From Deltaproteobacteria bacterium (lineage in GTDB: Bacteria; Desulfobacterota; Desulfarculia; Adiutricales; Adiutricaceae), in assembly GCA_031267005.1 (NCBI GenBank), contig JAIRZX010000257.1:1-5414 (forward strand): a DNA stretch of 5,414 bases, written 5' to 3'. Both the position numbers and the translations under genes were made by a program. Under the pieces are notes generated by a model, which worked only from the letters and a program-made list of their open reading frames with translations, did no database searches and was not told the DNA's origin. Below, one piece after another: positions 1 through 5,250 of the stretch; the first letter of the stretch is position 1; each line of letters starts with the position of its first letter.

Positions 1-1
1 G

Positions 2-37
2 TCGCCCAAGCCCCCCTCCCCCAGGGAGGGGGACTAG
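2..37 (+). CDS. Possible C-terminal tail of an upstream gene
   Basis: One plus-strand frame enters from the window edge and reads SPKPPSPREGD before a TAG stop at 35-37, three bases before the GTG start of the transducer gene. Such tight spacing is common in operons, and TonB/TolA-type genes often follow ExbD or TolR genes. The tail is too short to identify, and at least one other frame is also open here, so this is only a plausible reading. If it is right, ribosomes finishing this gene would run through the hairpin at 12-32 and could expose the next start. Confidence 0.3.
   Translation, partial: SPKPPSPREGD
12..32 (+). promoter_or_regulatory. Hairpin enclosing the ribosome binding site of the TonB-family gene
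   Basis: CCCCCTCCC at 12-20 is perfectly complementary to GGGAGGGGG at 24-32, with a three-base loop CCA. The 3' arm is the only purine-rich Shine-Dalgarno-like sequence in front of the GTG at 41, with a spacing of 8 bases. In mRNA the stem would hide the ribosome binding site. No T-run follows, which argues against an intrinsic terminator. The pairing is seen in the sequence; a regulatory or translational-coupling role is inferred. Confidence 0.55.
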
Positions 38-40
38 TTC

Positions 41-967
41 GTGCTCGCGAGGGCCATGGCCCGCCCGGGCCCTCTGGCTTTCGGGCCGGACGCCGCGAGG
101 CTCGGGATTTTCATGGCGGCGGCTCTGGCCGCGCACCTGGGCGCCTTCGCCCTCTGGGAACGCCTGGGCCCCGAACTCAACTCCCCCGAACCCGTTTCAG
201 AAGAGCTTTTGGCCCTCCCGCTGGAAATAACCCTGGAGCTGGCCGCCCCTGAGCCCCCGCCTGAACCCCGGCCTGCGGCCCCTCCTGAGGCGGCCCCGCC
301 TGCGGCGCCTCCGGAAGCGTACCCCGAGGCCTGGACCGCCCCCCAGCCACCGCCTCAGGCGCAAGCCGAACCCGCGCCCCAGACGGCCCTGCCCGCCGAG
401 GCCCCGCTCCCGCCTCCCGAAGCCCTTCCCGCGGGCGGGCTCCCCCCCGAAATCCCCCCTCCGGACTCCGTCCCCGATACCCCGCCCCCGGACTCCATGG
501 CGGCCGCCGCCGCCTCGATGGCCCCTCCCCCGGACGAGCTATCCTTCCCCTTGAGCCGGGAGACCCCGCTCATGGAAGGCTACCCCGACGGGGAGCCCGG
601 GGACCCCTCCATGGACAACGCCGTCCGCCTGGAGGAGACCGCCCCCGCCGTAAAGTCCTACGACGCCTCAGTCAGGAGCCGGGTGGCCATGCACTGGATC
701 CTCCCGCCGGAGGCCAGGAGCAACTTCCAGCCCGGGCGCTTCACGGCGTCCATGTCGCTCGCGCCGGACGGGTCAATACTGGTCATCATGGTGGAAGAGA
801 GTTCCGGTAGCAGCACCCTTGACCACGCCGCCATGGAGGCTTTGAAGGCCGCGGCGCCCTTCGACCCCTTCCCGGCGTCAATGTTAGGCCTTGACCAAAT
901 GACCTTCCGGATCCATTTCGACTACAGGGCCGTGGTGCGCAGGACGCTTCCGGGGCAAAGGCGCTGA
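41..967 (+). CDS. TonB/TolA-type energy transducer with proline-rich spacer
   Basis: This 308-residue protein has the three-part layout of the TonB family. A single membrane segment lies at about residues 21-39, with His32 inside it, and the short basic N-terminus should be cytoplasmic. Residues 66-168 form a periplasmic spacer rich in Pro, Ala and Glu with PPEA and PPPDS-like repeats. The C-terminal domain at about 207-297 shows the family pattern: Trp219 before LPPEA, a DGS turn at 243-245, SSG at 254-256, then LDHAAMEAL and PFDPFP at 273-278. Such proteins carry energy from an ExbB-ExbD or TolQ-TolR motor to outer-membrane receptors or to envelope maintenance. The GTG at 41 is preferred because GGGAGGGGG lies 8 bases upstream; the in-frame ATG at 56 lacks a well-spaced site. 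Position 28, four residues before His32, is Ala, where E. coli TonB has Ser16 paired with His20. Whether it acts as TonB or TolA cannot be decided without its neighbours. No intrinsic terminator follows. Confidence 0.88.
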   Translation: MLARAMARPGPLAFGPDAARLGIFMAAALAAHLGAFALWERLGPELNSPEPVSEELLALPLEITLELAAPEPPPEPRPAAPPEAAPPAAPPEAYPEAWTAPQPPPQAQAEPAPQTALPAEAPLPPPEALPAGGLPPEIPPPDSVPDTPPPDSMAAAAASMAPPPDELSFPLSRETPLMEGYPDGEPGDPSMDNAVRLEETAPAVKSYDASVRSRVAMHWILPPEARSNFQPGRFTASMSLAPDGSILVIMVEESSGSSTLDHAAMEALKAAAPFDPFPASMLGLDQMTFRIHFDYRAVVRRTLPGQRR

Positions 968-1000
968 CGTTCCGGGCAAAAGGGAACTTCCGGGGAAAAT
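948..1000 (+). repeat. Three direct TTCCGGG(G)-A-rich repeats over the 3' end of the transducer gene
   Basis: TTCCGGGGCAAAG at 948-960, TTCCGGGCAAAAG at 970-982 and TTCCGGGGAAAAT at 988-1000 are near-identical elements with start spacings of 22 and 18 bases. The first lies within the last codons of the gene (the stop is at 965-967) and encodes part of LPGQRR; the other two are outside it. They share the TTCCGG core that recurs in the arrays further downstream. GTTCC at 969-973 can pair with GGAAC at 983-987, but the stem is only 5 bp and no T-run follows, so it is not called a terminator. Confidence 0.6.
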
Positions 1001-1099
1001 GGCGTTCCTGGCTGAAGGGACTGGCTTAAGGCGCCTCCCGAGCGGCCGTCGGCCGCCCGGCCGTCGGACAGGGGCGGAGGATCCCGGAAGCCGACTGAA

Positions 1100-1426
1100 G
1101 GTTGCGGCGGCTTGCGGAAAGGCCGACAAGCCTTCTGAAGGATCCGGAGGCCCTTGGCAGACACCCCCGACTCCGAAAGGCTACGGAGGGCCGCTGGAGG
1201 CTTCGGAGGGTTGCGGTAGGTTGCGGTGACTGCGGAAGGCTCCGGAAGCGCCGGTTTGCCGCGATGGGCCATGGTTGCCCGGAAATGCCAGAGGCCATTT
1301 TAGGCCGCTGTGGCTGCGGGAAGACCGCTGAAGGCCGTGAAATCCCCCGGAATGCCGCAGGGGCTTCGGGAAGGCCCCAAAGGCTTCGGAAGACTGCTGG
1401 GGGCTGTTGGGCGCTTACGGCTGAGG
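1100..1426 (+). repeat. Degenerate purine-rich array, period near 10 bp (GGCTTCGGAA-like units)
   Basis: This gene-free stretch is built of imperfect units of the form GGCTNCGGAA. In the clearest part, unit starts fall at 1179, 1189, 1199, 1209, 1219, 1228 and 1238, for example GGCTACGGAGGG at 1179, GGCTTCGGAGGG at 1199, GGTTGCGG at 1209 and 1219, and GGCTCCGGAAGC at 1238. A second run has GGCTTCGG at 1362 and 1382 and GGCTGTTGG at 1402. Earlier copies include GGTTGCGG at 1100 and GGATCCGG at 1140. Several plus and minus frames stay open across it, but none has a convincing start signal or recognisable protein, and a 10-bp period is not a multiple of three. It is interpreted as a non-coding minisatellite of unknown role. 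Confidence 0.55.
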
Positions 1427-1641
1427 AGTGTCGGTCAAGCCCGGAATGCTTCCCTCCGCGAAAGCCATGGGCAGCCAGCCCCCTTGCCCCGGCACTCGCC
1501 AGGGCTCTCGCCCGAACTCCTCCGAAACCCCTCGTCCCTCGCAGCCCCTCAAAGTCTCCCTGAACCGCGACAAGCGGGTTCAGCACTACGCTCCCGGAGA
1601 TATACTTCCCTGCCGCTTCCTGCTTTTCCGACCGTTCCGGC
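1427..1641. other. Gene-free spacer between the two repeat arrays, with one hairpin
   Basis: No gene is recognised here. The strand bias changes in this interval: the plus strand is GGAAG-rich before it and CTTCC-rich after it. Isolated elements of the same motif family occur at both edges (CCGGAATGCTTCC at about 1441, CTTCCTGC near 1616). The only well-defined structure is the inverted repeat at 1560-1583, listed separately. Confidence 0.5.
1560..1583. other. Inverted repeat able to form a bulged 9-bp hairpin
   Basis: CTGAACC at 1560-1566 pairs with GGTTCAG at 1577-1583. GC at 1567-1568 pairs with GC at 1574-1575, leaving one bulged G at 1576 and a GACAA loop. No T-run follows on either strand, so it does not look like an intrinsic terminator. 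It lies between the two oppositely oriented arrays. Its function is unknown. Confidence 0.45.
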
Positions 1642-1865
1642 CCTTTCCTGCTCTTCAGGGTCTTCCGATGCTTCCGGCCATTCAGGCCGTTCCGGCTCTT
1701 TCCTCCGGACCTTTCCTGCTCTTCGGGCCCTTCCGATGCTTCCGATGCTTCCGATGCTTCCGGCCATTCAGGCCGTTCCGGCTCTTTCCTCCGGACCTTT
1801 CCTGCTCTTCAGGCCCTTCCGATGCTTCCGGCCATTTAGGCCCTTCCGGCCATTCCGGAGCCCTC
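1642..1865 (+). repeat. Nested minisatellite: 9-bp TTCCGGCCA-like units inside 68/86-bp units
   Basis: Three long direct repeats start with CCTTTCCTGCTCTTC at 1642, 1710 and 1796. The first is 68 bp, the second 86 bp, and the third decays after about 65 bp. Each is a 19-bp head, several 9-bp units (TTCCGATGC, TTCCGGCCA, TTCAGGCCG, TTCCGGCTC), and in the first two a 13-bp tail TTTCCTCCGGACC. The 18-bp length difference is exactly two extra TTCCGATGC units: 1731-1757 is three perfect tandem copies. Apart from that, copies 1 and 2 differ at only three positions in the head. The hairpin CGGCC-ATTCA-GGCCG recurs at 1675-1689 and 1761-1775, with a weakened version at 1829. Neither 68 nor 86 is a multiple of three, so each copy is read in a different frame, which argues against coding. 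Confidence 0.85.
1731..1757 (+). repeat. Perfect tandem triplication of the 9-mer TTCCGATGC
   Basis: Three identical copies of TTCCGATGC lie head to tail at 1731-1739, 1740-1748 and 1749-1757. The flanking 68-bp copies carry a single TTCCGATGC at the same place. Identical copies within a degenerate array point to recent replication slippage. Confidence 0.9.
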
Positions 1866-1948
1866 CGCATCCCCCCCCGTCTCCCCCACCCCTGGCGCCG
1901 AGGCCGGACCTCGGCCCCGAGCCAGGCGCGAACCTTCCGCCCGGTTTC

Positions 1949-1977
1949 TTGACTACGCATTTTGCGGCTGATATGTT
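1949..1977 (+). promoter_or_regulatory. Predicted sigma70-type promoter of glgP
   Basis: TTGACT at 1949-1954 matches five of six bases of the -35 consensus. TATGTT at 1972-1977 matches four of six of the -10 consensus, and the spacer is exactly 17 bases. It starts just after the repeat-rich and C-rich stretch ends, and it would give a leader of roughly 65 nt before the GTG at 2049. No operator or riboswitch was recognised in that leader. Start-site position is inferred. Confidence 0.55.
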
Positions 1978-2037
1978 GGCTTATCTTCGAGCCGACCTGC
2001 CGGGCCGACCGGCGCCCGCTCCCCTTCCACGCACTTT

Positions 2038-2043
2038 AGGAGA
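2038..2043 (+). promoter_or_regulatory. Ribosome binding site of glgP
   Basis: AGGAGA lies 5 bases before the GTG at 2049. It decides that start: the frame has no other start with a comparable site nearby, and the N-terminal family sequence begins directly after it. Confidence 0.75.
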
Positions 2044-2048
2044 CTTAA

Positions 2049-4589
2049 GTGAAAGCCAAACAGGAATTCAAGGTCGTCCCACGTTTCCCGGAGCGCCTTC
2101 TTCCGCTGAAGAAGATGGCCTACAACATCATGTTCAGCTGGACCTCGGAGATCCGCGACATCTTCCAGCGCGTGGACCCGAAGCTGTGGACGGAGTCCAA
2201 CCACAACCCGGTCAAGCTCATGAGCCACGTGGACCAGAAGCGCCTGGACGAGCTGGCCAACGACCTGGGCTTCGTCTCCGAGCTGGAGGAGGCGAACCAC
2301 CGCTTCGACATGTACATGAACGCCCCGCCCCTGGATTCGGGCAAGACCTGCGTGGCCTACTTCTCGGCGGAGTTCGGGCTGACGACCTGCCTGCCCATCT
2401 ACTCGGGGGGGCTGGGGATACTGGCGGGGGACCACTTGAAGAGCGCGTCGGACTTGAACATACCCCTGGTCGGCGTGGGGCTCCTCTACCAGACCGGCTA
2501 CTTCCAGCAGTACCTGAACAACGACGGCTGGCAGATGGAGAACTACGTCCCCAACGACTACGACGCCATGCCGGTCACCCAGGTGCTCGACAAGGACGGG
2601 AACCAGGTCAAGGTCTACGTTCGCTTCAAGGACCGGTCCTGCGCGGTGGCGGTCTGGCGCATCATGGCGGGGAGGATCCCCCTCTACGTCTTGGACACCG
2701 ACCTCGGCGAGAACCCCCCTGACCTGCGCGGCACCACCTCGGCCCTGTACGGGGGCGACAAGGAGAACCGCATCCGCCAGGAAATAGTCCTGGGCATCGG
2801 CGGCCTGAGGGCCCTTAAGGCCATGGGCATCACCCCCACGGTCATCCACATGAACGAGGGCCACAGCGCGTTCTCGGCGCTGGAGCGCATAAACACCCTG
2901 CGCCAGGACCACGGGCTCACCTTCGACGCCGCCAAAGAGCTGGTCCAGGCCTCCACCATCTTCACGACGCACACCCCTGTGCCGGCCGGAAACGACACCT
3001 TCGCCCCGGATCTGGCCCGCGGCTACTTCGAGGACTACGCCAAGGAGCTGGGGATAAGCTGGCCGGTCCTTTTGGGCTACGGCCGCGTGAACCCCCGTGA
3101 CGACAGCGAGCCCTTCGGGGTCACGCCCCTTTCGCTCAGGCTCTCGGCCCACGCGAACGGCGTCTCCAAACTCCACGGGCTGGTGAGCCGCCACATGTGG
3201 CAGGCCATCTGGCCCAGGACCCCGGTCGAGGACACCCCCATCGACTCCGTGACCAACGGCATCCACGTCTCCACCTGGGCCTCCAGGGAGATATCGAGGC
3301 TCTACACCCGCTACCTGGGCCAGGACTGGAAGGAGGACCCGGACCCCTTCCATATCTGGAAGCACGTGAACCAGATCCCCCTGTCGGAGCTGTGGAGGGC
3401 CCACTGCCACTGCCGCGAGAGGCTGGTAGCTTTCAGCCGCCGCGCCTTCATGAAGCAGCTGAAGCGCCAGGGAGCGCCCGCGGACCTGGTCCAGGGGGCC
3501 ATGGAGATACTCTCCCCGGACACCCTGACCATAGGCTTCGCGAGGAGGTTCGCCACCTACAAGAGGGCGACGCTCCTCTTCTCCGACCCGGACAGGCTGG
3601 CCAAGATCCTGAACGACCCCCAGAGGCCCGTCCAGATCATCATCGCCGGCAAGGCCCACCCCGCCGACAACGACGGCAAGGCCTTCATCAAGAGCATCAT
3701 CCACTTCTCCCGCGAGGAGCGCTTCCACAACCGCATCCTCTTCCTGGAGAACTACAACATCCACCTGGCCTCCCTGCTGTCCGCCGGCTGCGACGTCTGG
3801 CTCAACAACCCCCGCCGCCCCCTGGAGGCCTGCGGCACGAGCGGCATGAAGGCCCTGGCCAACGGGGTCTTGAACCTCTCGGTCCTGGACGGCTGGTGGG
3901 ACGAGGGCTACGGCCCGGACTACGGCTGGGCCATCGGGAACGGCGAGGTGGACCCCAACCAGGAGCTCCAGGACCTCACCGAGAGCCAGGCCCTCTACAA
4001 CCTCCTGGAGCACCAGGTGGTGCCTAAGTTCTACGGTCGCACCTCGGACGGCATCCCCGTCGACTGGTGCGAGATGATGCGCAACAGCATACGTGATCTC
4101 ATGCCCCGCTTCAGCTCGCACCGGATGGTCAAGGATTACTACGACCGCTTCTACACCAAGAGTTCCGACCGCTGGCACTCCCTGTCCGCGCAGGGCTTCC
4201 AGGCGGCGACCGAACAGGCGGCGTGGTGCAACAAGCTCCGCACCTCCTGGAACGACATAGCCGTCACGGAACTCAAATCCGACGCCTCCGGCCACGAGAA
4301 GCTCGTGGGCCAGTCGCTCCTCATCTCGGCCACGGTCAAGCTGGGGGGCCTCATCCCCGACGACGTGACCGTCGAGGCCTACTACGGCACCATGGACCAC
4401 CAGGGGGAGTTCGCCGACCGCGAGACCCTGACGCTCAGGCCCGTGAAGGAGTGCGGCCAGGGCGCCTTCCTCTACGAGGGCAACATCAGCTGCGTAAAGA
4501 CCGGGCGCTTCGGGTTCACCGCCCGGGTCATGCCCAGCCGCGAGAAGCTCGGGAACCCGCTGTCCCTCGGACTGGTAGCCTGGGCCTGA
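2049..4589 (+). CDS. glgP: Alpha-glucan (glycogen/maltodextrin) phosphorylase, GT35 family
   Basis: This 846-residue cytoplasmic enzyme should use phosphate to release glucose-1-phosphate from alpha-1,4-glucans. It belongs to the bacterial/archaeal branch with an added N-terminal domain (DUF3417 type, about residues 13-115). The core runs from the glycine-rich stretch YSGGLGILAGDHLKSASDL at 118-136, through NEGHSAF at 269-275 (His272 should match active-site His377 of rabbit phosphorylase) and FTTHTPVPAGNDTF at 305-318, to NGIHVSTW at 403-410. FARRFATYKRAT at 497-508 matches the phosphate-binding segment, with Arg500 and Lys505 aligning to rabbit Arg569 and Lys574. EACGTSGMKALANG at 593-606 carries Lys601, the expected pyridoxal phosphate lysine. 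Residues 735-846 look like the beta-rich C-terminal domain of this branch. The start is GTG, preceded by AGGAGA at 5 bases and by a promoter. The next gene is over 600 bases away, so it appears monocistronic. No key residue is missing, so it should be active. Glycogen versus maltodextrin preference cannot be read from the sequence. Confidence 0.96.
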   Translation: MKAKQEFKVVPRFPERLLPLKKMAYNIMFSWTSEIRDIFQRVDPKLWTESNHNPVKLMSHVDQKRLDELANDLGFVSELEEANHRFDMYMNAPPLDSGKTCVAYFSAEFGLTTCLPIYSGGLGILAGDHLKSASDLNIPLVGVGLLYQTGYFQQYLNNDGWQMENYVPNDYDAMPVTQVLDKDGNQVKVYVRFKDRSCAVAVWRIMAGRIPLYVLDTDLGENPPDLRGTTSALYGGDKENRIRQEIVLGIGGLRALKAMGITPTVIHMNEGHSAFSALERINTLRQDHGLTFDAAKELVQASTIFTTHTPVPAGNDTFAPDLARGYFEDYAKELGISWPVLLGYGRVNPRDDSEPFGVTPLSLRLSAHANGVSKLHGLVSRHMWQAIWPRTPVEDTPIDSVTNGIHVSTWASREISRLYTRYLGQDWKEDPDPFHIWKHVNQIPLSELWRAHCHCRERLVAFSRRAFMKQLKRQGAPADLVQGAMEILSPDTLTIGFARRFATYKRATLLFSDPDRLAKILNDPQRPVQIIIAGKAHPADNDGKAFIKSIIHFSREERFHNRILFLENYNIHLASLLSAGCDVWLNNPRRPLEACGTSGMKALANGVLNLSVLDGWWDEGYGPDYGWAIGNGEVDPNQELQDLTESQALYNLLEHQVVPKFYGRTSDGIPVDWCEMMRNSIRDLMPRFSSHRMVKDYYDRFYTKSSDRWHSLSAQGFQAATEQAAWCNKLRTSWNDIAVTELKSDASGHEKLVGQSLLISATVKLGGLIPDDVTVEAYYGTMDHQGEFADRETLTLRPVKECGQGAFLYEGNISCVKTGRFGFTARVMPSREKLGNPLSLGLVAWA

Positions 4590-4602
4590 CCGGCCCGGCC
4601 CC

Positions 4603-4890
4603 GGCTGCCACGCTCCGCTCCTCCGGTAACCGCCCGGCCCGGCGGCACGTGTCTGCTCCTCCGGTCGCAAACCTGCCCGGTCCAGCCCAGCCCAGACCGA
4701 CGGCACGTGTCTGCTCCTCCGGTCGCAAACCTGCCCGGCCCGTGCCAGCCCAGCCCAGTCCGACGGCACGTGTCTTATCCTCCGGCCTCTGCCTGGCCCG
4801 GCCCGGCCCGGCCCGGCCCGATGACACGGGTCTTATCCTTCGGTCGCGACCCGGCGGCATGGGTCTGCTCCTCCTGCCGCGACCTTGATC
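4603..4890 (+). repeat. Decaying tandem array with CACGTG core, unit about 58-63 bp
   Basis: Three good copies begin with CGGCACGTGT at 4643, 4701 and 4764 (spacings 58 and 63), each continuing TCT(G/T)(C/A)TCCTCCGG. The first two then share TCGCAAACCTGCCCGG and runs of CAGCC. Weaker copies lie on both sides: CCACGCTCC at about 4608, GACACGGGTCTTATCC at about 4823, and CGGCATGGGTCTGCTCCTCC at 4855. The last full-length spacing is followed by shortened units of about 33-35 bp. CACGTG itself is a perfect palindrome at 4646-4651, 4704-4709 and 4767-4772. The unit of 58 is not a multiple of three, so open frames across it do not repeat in phase. The array starts about 14 bases after the glgP stop codon. 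Its function is unknown. Confidence 0.8.
4795..4819 (+). repeat. Five tandem GGCCC pentamers
   Basis: GGCCC occurs five times without interruption at 4795-4819, inside the third long copy of the downstream array and at the position where other copies carry CCCGG and CAGCC runs. It is a simple slippage product within the larger array. Confidence 0.85.
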
Positions 4891-5160
4891 GGCACCATGG
4901 CTCTGATCGTCTGCAACAGTACCTGCCCGACCGGCACCGGACGCTACGCGCAAGTCGGAAACGGAGCGCTAAGGCTGAGGCAACACGCTGGCTAGGAGTT
5001 GCCAGACGTCACGGATGCCGCTAAACCTTGCCCCTCGTCCCCCTCTTCCCTTCCCCCGGTTCAAATGGTCGACGCCGGAACAAATTCGTCCTGGAAATTC
5101 TGTACGCGTTAACCTTCCCGAACGCTCGGGCCGATCGCTTAAACCTTGAATTCAAAAATT
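4891..5160. other. Gene-free region between the repeat array and the insertion sequence
   Basis: No credible gene is seen. The GC content drops towards the right end. Small structures are visible: overlapping inverted repeats GGCAAC/GTTGCC (4979-4984 with 4998-5003) and CTGGC/GCCAG (4988-4992 with 5001-5005), a short stem CCCGA/TCGGG (5117-5121 with 5126-5130), and the 10-bp palindrome TTGAATTCAA at 5146-5155. AACCTT recurs at 5024, 5111 and 5142, each after a CGC-containing lead. A T-loop-like GGTTCAAAT at about 5060 has no matching tRNA arms. None of these can be assigned a function. Confidence 0.4.
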
Positions 5161-5179
5161 CGGTAGTGTCTACCTTTAG

Positions 5180-5208
5180 TTGACATTAGGAAATCTACCC
5201 TGTATCCT
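5180..5208 (+). promoter_or_regulatory. Predicted sigma70-type promoter of the transposase gene
   Basis: A perfect -35 box TTGACA at 5180-5185 is followed after 17 bases by TATCCT at 5203-5208, which matches four of six bases of the -10 consensus. It lies just inside the candidate left end of the insertion sequence and about 40 bases before the start codon. Confidence 0.6.
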
Positions 5209-5235
5209 GGTCCTGTGTTGAGCCTTTTCTGCTAT

Positions 5236-5243
5236 AAGGAGGA
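5236..5243 (+). promoter_or_regulatory. Strong ribosome binding site of the transposase gene
   Basis: AAGGAGGA is an almost complete Shine-Dalgarno sequence 7 bases before the ATG at 5251. A second in-frame ATG at 5257 would be 13 bases away, so 5251 is preferred. Confidence 0.8.
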
Positions 5244-5250
5244 TTCAGGA

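Noticed and set aside
1026..1586. A 186-codon minus-strand open frame with RSL- and AFR-rich repeats
   Set aside because: The peptide is a direct reading of the degenerate array. No domain, signal sequence or start signal is seen, and other frames in the same stretch are open too.
1642..1865. CRISPR array
   Set aside because: The repeats are contiguous and themselves built of 9-bp units, with no unique spacers of even length between conserved repeats and no cas gene nearby. The same holds for the array at 4603-4890.
1310..2722. A 470-codon plus-strand open frame running from the repeats into glgP
   Set aside because: It overlaps glgP in another frame. Its repeat part changes peptide pattern from copy to copy because the 68-bp unit shifts the frame, and it has no convincing ribosome binding site.
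4582..4596. Intrinsic terminator of glgP (GGGCC-TGACC-GGCCC)
   Set aside because: The stem is only 5 bp, overlaps the stop codon and has no T-run; it is more likely a by-product of GGCCC-rich sequence.
1953..4769. A 938-codon open frame on the minus strand covering all of glgP
   Set aside because: Its codons are the exact reverse complements of glgP codons, so it would be closed only by sense TTA, CTA or TCA codons. In this GC-rich gene Leu and Ser are encoded by other codons, which keeps the frame open. The translation resembles no known protein, whereas the plus-strand product has full family motifs.
4646..4772. CACGTG sites as eukaryotic E-boxes
   Set aside because: The gene content, ribosome binding sites and promoters are bacterial, so an E-box reading does not apply.
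4223..4888. A 221-codon open frame overlapping the end of glgP and the downstream array
   Set aside because: It is out of frame with glgP and gives Arg/Pro/Gly-rich peptide typical of GC-rich shadow frames; the 58-bp repeat spacing does not preserve its phase.
4897..4995. A 32-residue open frame starting MALIVCNSTC
   Set aside because: It has no Shine-Dalgarno sequence, no promoter and no recognisable motif; a frame of this length is expected by chance.
5040..5100. Possible tRNA remnant because of GGTTCAAAT
   Set aside because: The flanking bases do not form a T-arm, and no anticodon or acceptor stem could be built around it.
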